Positions 1 through 7,468 of a stretch of DNA of 38,236 nucleotides are shown one piece after another. A program made the translations under genes and the position numbers. The notes below the pieces were generated by a model. That model had not been told where the DNA came from. It saw nothing but the letters and a program-made list of their open reading frames with translations, and made no database searches. The stretch comes from Prevotellaceae bacterium (GTDB lineage Bacteria > Bacteroidota > Bacteroidia > Bacteroidales > Bacteroidaceae). How positions within the stretch are numbered: the stretch's first letter is position 1; every line of letters starts with the position of its first letter. The stretch is from positions 1 through 38,236 of the forward strand of contig JAISGR010000052.1 of NCBI GenBank assembly GCA_031262995.1. Direction: 5' to 3'.

Positions 1-30
1 GTCTGCATCTGTCTGCATCCGTCTGCATAT
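1..30. repeat. 10-bp tandem repeat, cut by window edge
   Basis: Three consecutive copies of GTCTGCATCN are seen, the last ending in AT. The repeat probably continues to the left of the window. No gene is visible here. Confidence 0.6.
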
Positions 31-78
31 TGGAGATAGCACGATGACACTGCCTCTGTACATTCCGGAAAACCGTGC

Positions 79-173
79 AATAAATATTACCGATAAATCA
101 CACCAAAAACAATAGGAAATTACACCGATAACAATAGGAAATAATCTGATAATAATAGGAAATAATCCGATAA
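79..173. repeat. Intergenic tandem array, ~22-bp period (AATAGGAAAT type)
   Basis: AATAGGAAAT occurs at 111, 133 and 154, a spacing of 22 and 21 bp, each followed by a CCGAT or CTGAT tail. A weaker unit precedes them at about 79-95 (AATAAATATT then ACCGAT). The last 25 bases of the array, 149-173, recur exactly at 7469-7493. The stretch 1-628 has no convincing gene; it holds this array and those listed next. Confidence 0.75.
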
Positions 174-188
174 GACTATTTTAAAAAA

Positions 189-290
189 GCGTGCGTTCGA
201 CCTAAGCCGCGGACAGAAGAAAAGCTACGCCACTGTATCGCTGCCTTGACAGGACTATCTCACAGTGTTTGATCTGACTTTAGTAACATG
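189..290 (+). repeat. Degenerate relative of the 18224-18523 element
   Basis: Bases 191-244 match the left module of the element at 18224-18523. Shared blocks are GTTCGACCTAAGCC, ACGCCACT and CGCTNCC. Two degenerate 23-bp units follow, at 245-267 and 268-290, both starting TTGA and clearly related to the TTGATATGACTATATCA units of the 18.3-kb copy. The inverted end is less well kept (GCGTGCGTTCGA against AACGTGAGTTCGA). No right end was recognised, so this is a decayed or rearranged copy. Confidence 0.65.
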
Positions 291-347
291 AATGATTTTG
301 ACAATATCTAAAGGATAACAGGGTGTTGACAGGAGTAGGCACAGTAA

Positions 348-437
348 GGTCGTATACTTGACCCTGTCTGGTCGTATACCTGACCATGCCTGGTCGTATA
401 CTTTACCGGGTTCAGTCGTATACTTTACTTCACCCCC
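348..437. repeat. Intergenic tandem array, 22-bp period (GGTCGTATAC type)
   Basis: Units start at 348, 370, 392 and 415. Each begins GGTCGTATAC (the last lacks the first G) and continues TTGACC, CTGACC or TTTACC. The core GGTCGTATACTTGACC is an imperfect palindrome: GGTC/GACC arms around GTATAC. The period is 22-23 bp. Confidence 0.85.
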
Positions 438-540
438 TCCTGAAGGTATTGTAGGGCATCTCCATGAACAACGAGGACTTGCTACAAGCAGATTCGGAAA
501 AAGATTAACAGGCTGTGGTATCCTCAATCGGTGACGGCAC

Positions 541-628
541 ACTTACGCTACGTCAGCGTAGCACTTACGCTAAGGTAGCGTAGCACTTACGTTAGGGTAG
601 CGTAACGCTTACGCTAAGGCGGTGGAGA
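541..628. repeat. Intergenic tandem array, exact 22-bp period (ACTTACGCTA type)
   Basis: Units start at 541, 563, 585 and 607. The core TTACGCTAAGGTAGCGTA has TACGCTA/TAGCGTA inverted arms, so each copy could form a hairpin. The last unit runs up to the stop codon of the sigma-factor gene (629-631), so the array forms the 3' flank of that transcript. The block CACTTACGCTACG also occurs in the right module of the 18224-18523 element. Confidence 0.85.
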
Positions 629-1183
629 TTAACGGCAATCATATCGGTCGAGCGCTTCGCGCAGCCGCTTGGTGGCTTTCTGTAGCTGCGCATCGACGGT
701 CTTTGTGCTGATGTGCAACGCCGCTGCCACTTCGGCATAGCTGTCGCCTGCTTCGCGGATGCGCACAAAGACCTCGCGGCAACGTTCGGGCAGGCTGTCG
801 ACGGCACTCAGGTAGCGCGACATCAACTCCTCGTCGATGAGCTGCTCTTCGGGAGAACGCTCGTCGGATGCCGGTTCGGGCAGTGAGTCCAGGGAAGGAG
901 CGGCACGCCGTTCCTCCTTACTGATATAGTTCAGGGACGTGTTTTTGGTGAGAATGAAGCAGTAATCGTAAATGTCTGTCACTTCGGCAAGGCGGGCGCG
1001 CTGCTCCCACAGCTTGGCATATACGTCGATCACCACATCCTGTGCCCATGCTTCATGCCGGGTGTAATAATAGGCGGTGCGAAACATCCGGTCGTGCGTC
1101 TTGTCGTAAAAGACACGAAAGGCATCAGCCGAATCGTGCAGGCTGATGCGCATCAGCTCTTTCTTCAATGGAGGGGGAGTCAT
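629..1183 (-). CDS. ECF-family RNA polymerase sigma factor
   Basis: A 184-residue sigma-70-family factor of the extracytoplasmic-function class, which directs RNA polymerase to a specific promoter set. Sigma region 2 lies at about residues 18-60 (DAFRVFYDKTHDRMFRTAYY, then WAQDVVIDVYAKLWE). Region 4 is near the C-terminus (LPERCREVFVRIREAGDSY, then a helix-turn-helix STKTVDAQLQKATKRL). The length is normal for Bacteroidota ECF factors. I chose the ATG at 1183 because a TACTTTTG -7 element on the same strand ends 25 bases upstream; an in-frame ATG at 1153 is possible. No FecR-type anti-sigma gene or SusC/SusD pair is adjacent, so its signal and regulon cannot be read from context. It is divergent from cysK. 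Confidence 0.9.
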   Translation of the reverse strand: MTPPPLKKELMRISLHDSADAFRVFYDKTHDRMFRTAYYYTRHEAWAQDVVIDVYAKLWEQRARLAEVTDIYDYCFILTKNTSLNYISKEERRAAPSLDSLPEPASDERSPEEQLIDEELMSRYLSAVDSLPERCREVFVRIREAGDSYAEVAAALHISTKTVDAQLQKATKRLREALDRYDCR

Positions 1184-1208
1184 CAAACTGGTCTATTGGG
1201 TTGCGGGG

Positions 1209-1216
1209 CAAAAGTA
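1209..1216 (-). promoter_or_regulatory. -7 promoter element of the sigma-factor gene
   Basis: TACTTTTG on the minus strand matches the Bacteroides -7 consensus TAnnTTTG, 25 bases before the ATG at 1183. A clear -33 TTTG was not found. Confidence 0.6.
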
Positions 1217-1287
1217 ATGCTTTCCTACTTAGCAGACAAATAATCATATAAAATCGACCAAATTCGCAGACTATCAATATAACTTCT

Positions 1288-1295
1288 TACTTTTG
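1288..1295 (+). promoter_or_regulatory. -7 promoter element of cysK
   Basis: TACTTTTG lies 42 bases before the cysK ATG. It is divergent from the sigma-factor promoter. Confidence 0.6.
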
Positions 1296-1337
1296 TCCCC
1301 CGAAAGAATTATACACCCATTAAACGATGAACTTGAT

Positions 1338-2303
1338 ATGAAACTTGCAAATGATCTCACCCAATTGATAGGCAAGACCCCCCTCCTGGAGCTGGTAGCC
1401 TATCGGCGTGCCCAACAGTTAGGCGGTCGTGTGATTGCCAAACTGGAGTACTTCAATCCTGCCGGCAGTGTGAAAGACCGCATTGCGCTGGCATTGATTA
1501 ACGATGCCGAGAAGAGCGGCAGACTCGATCCCCTCGCAAGCACGGGAACCATTGTCGAGCCAACCAGCGGTAACACCGGCATCGGACTTGCCATGGTGGC
1601 AACCGTCAGAGGTTACCGGCTGATACTCACCATGCCCGAAACCATGAGCATGGAACGCCGCAACCTGCTCAAGGCACTGGGCGCCGAACTGGTGCTCACC
1701 CCCGGCGCCGAAGGAATGAAGGGCGCCATCGCCCGCGCCGAAGAGCTGTGCGCCACCATTCCGGGAGCAATCATGCTCAAGCAGTTCGACAACCCAGCCA
1801 ACCCCGATATACACTTCCTTACGACCGGCAAGGAGATCCTGAACGACATGGACAACGATGTAGACCTGTTCGTGGCAGGCGTCGGTACCGGCGGCACGGT
1901 GAGCGGTGTGGGCAAGGCGCTCAAACAGTACAACCCCGCAATCCAGGTCGTGGCGGTAGAGCCTGCCGAATCGCCCGTCATCTCGGGCGGGAAACCCGGG
2001 GCACACAAGATACAGGGCATCGGCGCCGGCTTCGTGCCCCGGAACTATGACCCCGCGAACGTAGACAAGGTGATGCAGGTGGCTGCCGACGATGCCATTC
2101 GCACCGCCCGCGAGGTGGCAAAGATCGAAGGGCTGCTGGTAGGCATCTCCTCGGGCGCTGCCCTCTGCGCGGCAAGCCGGCTTGCCAAGCTCGACGAGAA
2201 CAAAGGCAAGAACATCGTCGTGCTGCTGCCCGACTCGGGAGAACGATACCTCTCGACCGTGCTCTTCGATGCCGAAGCCTATCCGCTTCCGGAAACCCAT
2301 TGA
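1338..2303 (+). CDS. cysK: Cysteine synthase A (O-acetylserine sulfhydrylase)
   Basis: A 321-residue cytosolic PLP enzyme that makes L-cysteine from O-acetylserine and sulfide. Family signatures are clear: LTQLIGKTPLLEL at the N-terminus, the PLP-lysine block NPAGSVKDRIA, the substrate loop EPTSGNTGIGLAM, the phosphate-binding GTGGTVSGVGKAL, and GISSGAA near the C-terminus. The length is typical. The reading frame extends upstream through a TTG, but the ATG at 1338 starts the conserved sequence and lies 42 bases behind a TAnnTTTG promoter. It is the first gene of a same-strand run that includes a TusA-like protein, which hints at a sulfur link. Confidence is high. Confidence 0.96.
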   Translation: MKLANDLTQLIGKTPLLELVAYRRAQQLGGRVIAKLEYFNPAGSVKDRIALALINDAEKSGRLDPLASTGTIVEPTSGNTGIGLAMVATVRGYRLILTMPETMSMERRNLLKALGAELVLTPGAEGMKGAIARAEELCATIPGAIMLKQFDNPANPDIHFLTTGKEILNDMDNDVDLFVAGVGTGGTVSGVGKALKQYNPAIQVVAVEPAESPVISGGKPGAHKIQGIGAGFVPRNYDPANVDKVMQVAADDAIRTAREVAKIEGLLVGISSGAALCAASRLAKLDENKGKNIVVLLPDSGERYLSTVLFDAEAYPLPETH

Positions 2304-2331
2304 CAATAACCCCGTTAAACCTGTTGTGACT

Positions 2332-2646
2332 ATGTATACGATTCAAGCAAATCCCAGCGGCACGCGCACGTTGCAAATCTCCGACGAGCACCTTGCCACT
2401 ATCGAGACTTACGGCTTGTTCCGGCACCTGATCGACAGCAACGGCATCGTCGACGAATCGGTATTGGAAAAACTGCGCCTGAATATCCGTTCTCTCATCG
2501 CTTCGCAGGAGGAAGACAGCAAAGACCTGCTCGACCTCTGCATTGATGTGATTTATCACAGCAACATGAAGGCTTTCGGTCTGCAACAACTCATCCACCT
2601 GTACTTGTCGTGGTTCAACGGACAAGAGAGTCAGGACGAAGAGTAA
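2332..2646 (+). CDS. Conserved-looking small protein of unknown function
   Basis: A 104-residue protein I do not recognise. It is acidic, has no signal peptide or membrane segment, and is predicted largely helical in its second half (ESVLEKLRLNIRSLIASQEE, then DLLDLCIDVIYHSNMKAFG). I chose the ATG at 2332 (MYTIQANPSG) because the frame upstream overlaps cysK. It lies 28 bases after cysK and 6 bases before the TusA-like gene, so all three are probably co-transcribed. Codon use matches the neighbours, which supports a real gene. Confidence 0.75.
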   Translation: MYTIQANPSGTRTLQISDEHLATIETYGLFRHLIDSNGIVDESVLEKLRLNIRSLIASQEEDSKDLLDLCIDVIYHSNMKAFGLQQLIHLYLSWFNGQESQDEE

Positions 2647-2652
2647 GCCCCG

Positions 2653-2868
2653 ATGAAAACGATAGATACGCGTGGCAACATGCCCTACAGCCAGCTTATC
2701 CCCGCCATCAAAGCCATCGACGGCGCTTCTGCGGGCGATAAGCTGGAAATCATTATGACCAGCGAGGATGCCTTCAACGACTTGAAAGAGTATTTGGCAG
2801 AGCAGCACATCGGCTTCCGCGAAATATACGGGAGCGATGTCATGACTTTGCAGTTCACTGTCTGTTGA
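2653..2868 (+). CDS. TusA/SirA-like small protein lacking the usual active cysteine
   Basis: A 71-residue protein with the general pattern of the TusA (SirA/YedF) sulfur-carrier fold: a first strand with DTRGNMPYSQL, a helix, the GDKLEIIMTSEDA block, a second helix (DLKEYLAEQHIGF) and a final strand. TusA proteins carry a CP dipeptide just after the DxxG motif, and that cysteine bears the persulfide. Here the position reads MP (Met10-Pro11), and the only cysteine is the last residue, Cys71. It may therefore be a non-catalytic relative. The fold assignment is by pattern only. The gene lies two genes after cysK and its stop is 2 bases before the YgiQ start, indicating tight coupling. Confidence 0.6.
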   Translation: MKTIDTRGNMPYSQLIPAIKAIDGASAGDKLEIIMTSEDAFNDLKEYLAEQHIGFREIYGSDVMTLQFTVC

Positions 2869-2870
2869 CG

Positions 2871-4634
2871 ATGCCTCTGCTCCTCACCGACTGGTTACCC
2901 ACCACACGCAAAGAGATGGAGTTGCGCGGCTGGCAACAGCCCGATGTCATCCTCTTCAGCGGCGATGCCTACGTAGACCATCCTTCGTTCGGCGCCGCCG
3001 TCATCGGTCGCACGCTCGAAGCCGAAGGGCTGCGCGTGGCTATCGTGCCGCAACCCAACTGGCGCGACGACGGACGCGACTTCAAGAAGCTGGGCGCCCC
3101 GCGCCTCTTCTTCGGGGTGACTGCCGGATGCATGGATTCCATGGTGAACAAATACACCGCCAACAAACGCCTGCGCAGCGACGACGCCTACACTCCCGAT
3201 GCCCGTGCCGACATGCGCCCCGAATACCCCTCCATCGTCTACACCCAAATGTTGAAGCAGTGCTTTCCCCACGTGCCGGTCGTGCTGGGAGGCATCGAAG
3301 CCAGCATGCGCCGGCTCACGCACTACGACTACTGGCAAGACCGACTGATGAAGAGCATCCTCGCAGAGAGCGGCGCCGACTGGTTGGTGTATGGCATGGG
3401 CGAGCAACCCATCATCGAGATTGCCCGCCGCATGCAGACAGGCACTGCCCTGACCGACGTGCCGCAGGTGGCATACCTTGCCGACCACGTCGTGCCGCAA
3501 GCCGGCGACATCCTCCTCCACTCGCACGAAGAGTGCCTGAAGGATAAGAAGAAGCAGGCTGCCAACTTCCGACCCATCGAGGAAGAGAGCAACAAATATG
3601 CCGCCGCACGCATCCTCCAACAGGTCGACGGACGCACGGTGGTGGTCAATCCCCCCTATCCGCCCATGACGGAAGCCGAGCTGGACAGGTCGTTTGACCT
3701 GCCCTATACGCGCCTGCCCCATCCCAAATACAAGGGCAAACGCATTCCGGCATACGACATGATAAAGTTCTCCGTCAACATCCACCGCGGCTGCTTCGGC
3801 GGGTGCGCCTTCTGTACCATCTCGGCGCATCAGGGCAAGTTCATCGTCAGCCGCAGCAAAGAGAGCATACTCAAGGAGGTGCGTGCCATTGCCGCATTGC
3901 CCGACTTCAAAGGCTACCTGAGCGATTTGGGCGGTCCGTCTGCCAACATGTACCGGATGGGCGGACGCGACGAAGCCCGCTGCCGGCGTTGCCAACGACC
4001 CTCGTGCGTCCATCCCCAGGTATGCGCCAACCTCAATACCGACCACCGCCCCTTGCTCGACATCTATCGGGCGGTCGATGCCGTGCCGGGCATCAGGAAG
4101 AGCTTCATCGGCAGCGGCATCCGATACGACATCTGCTCCGACGAATATGCCCGCGAAGTGATTGTTCGCCACGTCAGCGGTCGCCTCAAGGTGGCGCCCG
4201 AGCACACCTCCGACAAGGTGCTCAACCTCATGCGCAAGCCCCCGTTTGCCCGCTTCGAGGCATTCAAGCAGCTCTTCGACCGCATCAACCGCGAGGAGGG
4301 ATTGAATCAGCAACTCATACCTTATTTTATCAGTAGCCATCCGGGCTGCACCGAGGAGGAGATGGCAGAACTGGCTGTTATCACCAAACGGCTGCACTTC
4401 CACTTAGAGCAGGTGCAAGACTTCACCCCCACACCCATGACCGTCGCCACCGAAGCATGGTACACCGGCTATCATCCCTACACGCTGCAACCGGTGTTCA
4501 GCGCCCGTACACCCCGTGAGAAGCTGGCGCAACGGCAATTCTTCTTTTGGTACAAGCCCGAAGAACGGAGCCGAATCATCCGGGAACTCCACCGGCTGAA
4601 ACGCCCCGACCTCATCAAACGCCTGTTCGGCTGA
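2871..4634 (+). CDS. YgiQ-family radical SAM protein
   Basis: A 587-residue member of the YgiQ (UPF0313) family. These proteins have an N-terminal B12-binding-like region and a radical SAM core, but their substrate is not established. The radical SAM cluster is CFGGCAFC with Cys308, Cys312 and Cys315 (CxxxCxxC). Other family blocks are LFSGDAYVDHPSFGAAVIGR at the N-terminus, GGIEASMRRLTHYDYW, and FLPERFG-region residues YLSDLGGPSANMYRMG. A second cysteine cluster (CRRCQRPSCVHPQVC) follows the core and could bind another metal. I chose the ATG at 2871, 2 bases after the TusA-like stop; a TTG further upstream is less likely. Confidence 0.93.
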   Translation: MPLLLTDWLPTTRKEMELRGWQQPDVILFSGDAYVDHPSFGAAVIGRTLEAEGLRVAIVPQPNWRDDGRDFKKLGAPRLFFGVTAGCMDSMVNKYTANKRLRSDDAYTPDARADMRPEYPSIVYTQMLKQCFPHVPVVLGGIEASMRRLTHYDYWQDRLMKSILAESGADWLVYGMGEQPIIEIARRMQTGTALTDVPQVAYLADHVVPQAGDILLHSHEECLKDKKKQAANFRPIEEESNKYAAARILQQVDGRTVVVNPPYPPMTEAELDRSFDLPYTRLPHPKYKGKRIPAYDMIKFSVNIHRGCFGGCAFCTISAHQGKFIVSRSKESILKEVRAIAALPDFKGYLSDLGGPSANMYRMGGRDEARCRRCQRPSCVHPQVCANLNTDHRPLLDIYRAVDAVPGIRKSFIGSGIRYDICSDEYAREVIVRHVSGRLKVAPEHTSDKVLNLMRKPPFARFEAFKQLFDRINREEGLNQQLIPYFISSHPGCTEEEMAELAVITKRLHFHLEQVQDFTPTPMTVATEAWYTGYHPYTLQPVFSARTPREKLAQRQFFFWYKPEERSRIIRELHRLKRPDLIKRLFG

Positions 4635-4691
4635 GGCGGTACGTCGCTGCTGCTTTTTTGACAAAGTAAGCCGAAGATGACATATTTGTTG

Positions 4692-4699
4692 TAATTTTG
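4692..4699 (+). promoter_or_regulatory. -7 promoter element of the tsaC-like gene
   Basis: TAATTTTG matches TAnnTTTG and lies 30 bases before the ATG at 4730. Confidence 0.55.
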
Positions 4700-4729
4700 C
4701 ACGCACGAATCAGTATTGTTATCACAATC

Positions 4730-5293
4730 ATGAACGAAGAGATCACAGAAGCCTGCCGCATCATGAATCAGGGCGGCATCATCCTCTATCCTACCGACAC
4801 CATCTGGGGGATAGGATGCGACGCGACAAACGAAGAGGCGGTGCGCCGCGTCTATAACCTCAAACAACGTACCGACAGCAAAGCGATGCTGGTACTGGTC
4901 GACTCGCCGGTGAAGGTCGACTTCTATGTGCGCGACGTTCCTGCCGTGGCATGGGACTTGATCGAAGTAGCCGACAAACCGCTCACCATCATCTATTCGG
5001 GTGCACGCAACCTGGCTCCCAACCTGCTTGCCGCCGACGGGAGCATCGGTATCCGCGTCACCGGCGAAGCCTTCTCCCGACAACTCTGCCGGCAGTTCCG
5101 CAAAGCCATCGTGTCGACCTCTGCCAATGTCAGCGGAGCGCCGTCGCCCCGCAATTTCCACGAAATCAGCCAAGAGATAAAGAACGCCGTAGACTACATC
5201 GTAAACTACCGGCAAGACGAAACCAAGGCATCCCAACCGTCGGGCATCATCAAGCTGGATACGGGTGGGGTGGTCATCATCATACGGCAATAA
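4730..5293 (+). CDS. L-threonylcarbamoyladenylate synthase (TsaC/Sua5/YrdC family)
   Basis: A 187-residue YrdC-domain protein. The family makes threonylcarbamoyl-AMP from threonine, bicarbonate and ATP, the first step of t6A37 tRNA modification. Diagnostic blocks are GGIILYPTDTIWGIGCDA, a KQRTDSKAMLVLV core (the KxR...SK pocket), a GSIGIRV strand, and STSANVSGAPSPRNF. The length fits the short TsaC form without the extra Sua5 domain. I chose the ATG at 4730, which starts MNEEITEACRIMNQGG. The downstream ClC gene begins 6 bases after its stop, so the two share a transcript. Confidence 0.93.
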   Translation: MNEEITEACRIMNQGGIILYPTDTIWGIGCDATNEEAVRRVYNLKQRTDSKAMLVLVDSPVKVDFYVRDVPAVAWDLIEVADKPLTIIYSGARNLAPNLLAADGSIGIRVTGEAFSRQLCRQFRKAIVSTSANVSGAPSPRNFHEISQEIKNAVDYIVNYRQDETKASQPSGIIKLDTGGVVIIIRQ

Positions 5294-5299
5294 CTCCTC

Positions 5300-7108
5300 A
5301 TGGACGAAGCGGCAACCAACAAGGGCAACGGGCATTCCCTCTACCAACGATTCCTGAACTGGCGGCAGGAGCATGTCAAGGAGAAGCAGTTCATCCTGCT
5401 GCTCAGCCTGATCGTGGGCGTGTTCTGCGCCTTCGCCTCCTATCTGCTCAAGACATTGATACACTGGATTGAGACTTTCCTCACGGAGAACTTCAACGTG
5501 ACGGGCGCCAACTACCTCTACCTGGTCTATCCGGTGGTGGGTATCTTCCTGTCGGGACTGTTTGTGCGGCGCATCGTCAAGGACGACATCAGCCACGGCG
5601 TGACCAAGATTCTCTATGCCATCTCGCGGCGACAGGGACGCATCAAACGGCACAACATCTGGTCGTCTATTATCGCCAGCGCCATCACCATCGGTTTCGG
5701 CGGGTCGGTAGGAGCGGAGGCTCCCATCGTGCTCACCGGCTCTGCCATCGGCTCCAATCTGGGCAGCACCTTCAAGCTCGAACACTCCAAGCTGATGCTG
5801 CTGGTGGGCTGCGGTGCGGCAGGCGCCATCGCCGCCATCTTCAAGGCGCCGATTGCAGGGTTGGTGTTCACGCTTGAGGTGCTGATGGTCGACCTCACCA
5901 TGTCGTCGCTCCTGCCGTTGCTTATCTCGGCAGTGAGCGCTGCCACAGTCTCCTACTTCCTGCTGGGCACGGAGGCGATGTTCAAGTTCCACATGGATCA
6001 GTCGTTCGAGCTGAGCCGCATACCGTTTGTACTTCTGCTGGGCATTCTCTGCGGATTGGTGTCGCTCTACTTCACGCGGGCAATGATGTTCACCGAATCC
6101 ATCTTCGGCAAGCTTAAGTCGCCCTACGGCAAGCTGGTGCTGGGCGGCGTGATGCTGAGTGTGCTCATCTTCCTCTTCCCGCCGCTCTACGGCGAAGGCT
6201 ACGACACCATCTCCCTGCTGCTGGGCAACACCACCGAATCGGGCTGGGACACGGTGATGAACAACTCGTTCTTCTACGGACACGGCGGCTTGTTACTGGT
6301 CTATCTGGCGCTGATAGTGCTGTTCAAGGTCTTTGCCACCAGCGCCACCAACGGCGGCGGCGGATGTGGCGGTACGTTTGCCCCGACGCTCTATCTGGGA
6401 TGTATCTTCGGCTTCATCTTCGCACACTTCAACAATGAGTTCGGCTTCTTCGACCACCTGCCCGAGAAGAACTTCGCCCTGATGGGCATGGCAGGCATGA
6501 TGAGCGGCATCATGCACGCTCCGCTGCTGGGCGTCTTCCTCATTGCCGAGCTGACCGGCGGTTACGACCTCTTCCTGCCGCTGCTCATGGTGTCGGTCAG
6601 CGCCTACCTCACCATCATCATTTTCGAACCTTACAGCATCTACGCCATGCGACTGGCAAAGAAGGGCGACCTGCTCACTCACCACAAGGACAAGGCGGTG
6701 CTCACCCTGATGAAGATGGATAAGGTGATAGAAAAAGACTTCGTTGTGGTGCATCCCGACATGGACTTGGGCGAGCTGGTGAAGGCAATATCGACCTCTA
6801 ACCGCAACATCTTCCCCGTGACCGACACCACCGGCATGTTGATAGGATTGGTTTCGCTCGACGACATCCGTAATATCATGTTCCGCCCCGAACTCTACCA
6901 CCGCTTCAAGGTGGGACGGCTGATGCACGTGCTCTCCACCCACCTTGTCAATACCGACAACATGGAGCGGGTGATGCGGGTGTTCGACCAAAGCAAGGCA
7001 TGGAACCTGCCGGTAGTCGACGAAGAGGGACATTACCTGGGATTTGTGTCGAAATCGAAGCTGTTCAGCGCCTACCGGCAGGTGATGGTGAACTTCTCGG
7101 AAGATTGA
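5300..7108 (+). CDS. ClC-family chloride channel/transporter with CBS domains
   Basis: A 602-residue membrane protein: about 10-12 hydrophobic ClC helices (residues ~35-440), then a cytoplasmic pair of CBS domains (about 460-600: FVVVHPDMDLGELVKAIS and MHVLSTHLVNTDNMERVMRV). The selectivity-filter block GSVGAEAPIVLTGSAIG keeps the gating glutamate (Glu140), and GGTFAPTLYLG is the GxFxP motif. The position equivalent to the proton glutamate Glu203 of E. coli ClC appears to be Val194 (FTLEVLM against FIIEEMR). That residue change is known in ClC channels and some other ClC proteins, so channel-like rather than 2:1 exchange behaviour is possible. CBS domains usually sense nucleotides. It sits 6 bases after the tsaC-like gene. 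Confidence 0.93.
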   Translation: MDEAATNKGNGHSLYQRFLNWRQEHVKEKQFILLLSLIVGVFCAFASYLLKTLIHWIETFLTENFNVTGANYLYLVYPVVGIFLSGLFVRRIVKDDISHGVTKILYAISRRQGRIKRHNIWSSIIASAITIGFGGSVGAEAPIVLTGSAIGSNLGSTFKLEHSKLMLLVGCGAAGAIAAIFKAPIAGLVFTLEVLMVDLTMSSLLPLLISAVSAATVSYFLLGTEAMFKFHMDQSFELSRIPFVLLLGILCGLVSLYFTRAMMFTESIFGKLKSPYGKLVLGGVMLSVLIFLFPPLYGEGYDTISLLLGNTTESGWDTVMNNSFFYGHGGLLLVYLALIVLFKVFATSATNGGGGCGGTFAPTLYLGCIFGFIFAHFNNEFGFFDHLPEKNFALMGMAGMMSGIMHAPLLGVFLIAELTGGYDLFLPLLMVSVSAYLTIIIFEPYSIYAMRLAKKGDLLTHHKDKAVLTLMKMDKVIEKDFVVVHPDMDLGELVKAISTSNRNIFPVTDTTGMLIGLVSLDDIRNIMFRPELYHRFKVGRLMHVLSTHLVNTDNMERVMRVFDQSKAWNLPVVDEEGHYLGFVSKSKLFSAYRQVMVNFSED

Positions 7109-7169
7109 AAAAGGATTAACTCCCATCCCCCTGCTCCCCCCCCATTTTGCTGAAATATACATGGTTATA

Positions 7170-7200
7170 TTTGGAGAATAGAAAAAGGTTCGTACCTTTG
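7170..7200 (+). promoter_or_regulatory. Promoter of tRNA-Ser (-33 and -7)
   Basis: TTTG at 7170-7173 and TACCTTTG at 7193-7200 are separated by 19 bases, a good match to the Bacteroides -33/-7 arrangement. The next mature product is the tRNA at 7302, which implies a leader of roughly 95 bases. Confidence 0.7.
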
Positions 7201-7202
7201 CA

Positions 7203-7290
7203 GCGCTTTCAACGGAAAGCCTTCCGGCAAAGAAGCGTTCAATAGGAAGTTTTTCTGGCAAGGAAGCGTTCAATAGGAAGTTTTTTCGGT
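7203..7290 (+). repeat. 31-bp direct repeats in the tRNA-Ser leader
   Basis: GAAGCGTTCAATAGGAAGTT occurs at 7232 and 7263, a 31-bp period, with flanking GCAA and a T-run also shared. A more divergent first copy (GCGCTTTCAACGGAAAGCC) starts at 7203. The repeats lie wholly between promoter and tRNA and contain the AATAGGAA word seen in the array at 79-173. Confidence 0.75.
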
Positions 7291-7301
7291 AAGAAAGTCT
7301 T

Positions 7302-7386
7302 GGAGAGGTGGCAGAGTGGTCGATTGCGGCGGTCTTGAAAACCGTTGAACTGAAAGGTTCCCGGGGTTCGAATCCCTGTCTCTCCG
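7302..7386 (+). tRNA. tRNA-Ser, anticodon TGA
   Basis: An 85-base class II tRNA. The acceptor stem GGAGAGG pairs with TCTCTCC (one G-T pair). The anticodon stem GCGGT/ACCGT encloses loop CTTGAAA, giving anticodon TGA at 7336-7338. The long variable arm GAAC/GTTC and the T-arm GGGTTCGAATCCC are typical of serine tRNA. The discriminator is G, and the following bases (CAGA) show that CCA is not encoded. Confidence 0.97.
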
Positions 7387-7400
7387 CAGATTTACATATT

Positions 7401-7436
7401 AAAAGCCTGTAAGAGTAATATCTTGCAGGCTTTTTT
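7401..7436 (+). terminator. Rho-independent terminator after tRNA-Ser
   Basis: AAGCCTGTAAG pairs with CTTGCAGGCTT (one mismatch-type pair) around a short loop, then six T residues. It starts 15 bases after the tRNA. Confidence 0.85.
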
Positions 7437-7468
7437 GTGTACAACTTTCACTGAGAGCATTAGGGAGA

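Noticed and set aside
255-542. Minus-strand 95-residue reading frame in the left repeat region
   Set aside because: It is made of repeat units, has no recognisable protein pattern and is biased in composition.
79-628. Repeat arrays as a CRISPR locus
   Set aside because: Units follow one another directly at 22-23 bp with no unique spacers, and no cas gene is near.
592-807. Minus-strand 71-residue frame overlapping the sigma-factor gene
   Set aside because: It is out of frame with a clear sigma factor on the same strand and has no family features.
2895-4403. Long minus-strand frame opposite the YgiQ gene, and a similar one at 4478-6283
   Set aside because: Both are antisense shadows caused by high third-position GC; products lack family motifs, while the plus-strand genes are unmistakable.
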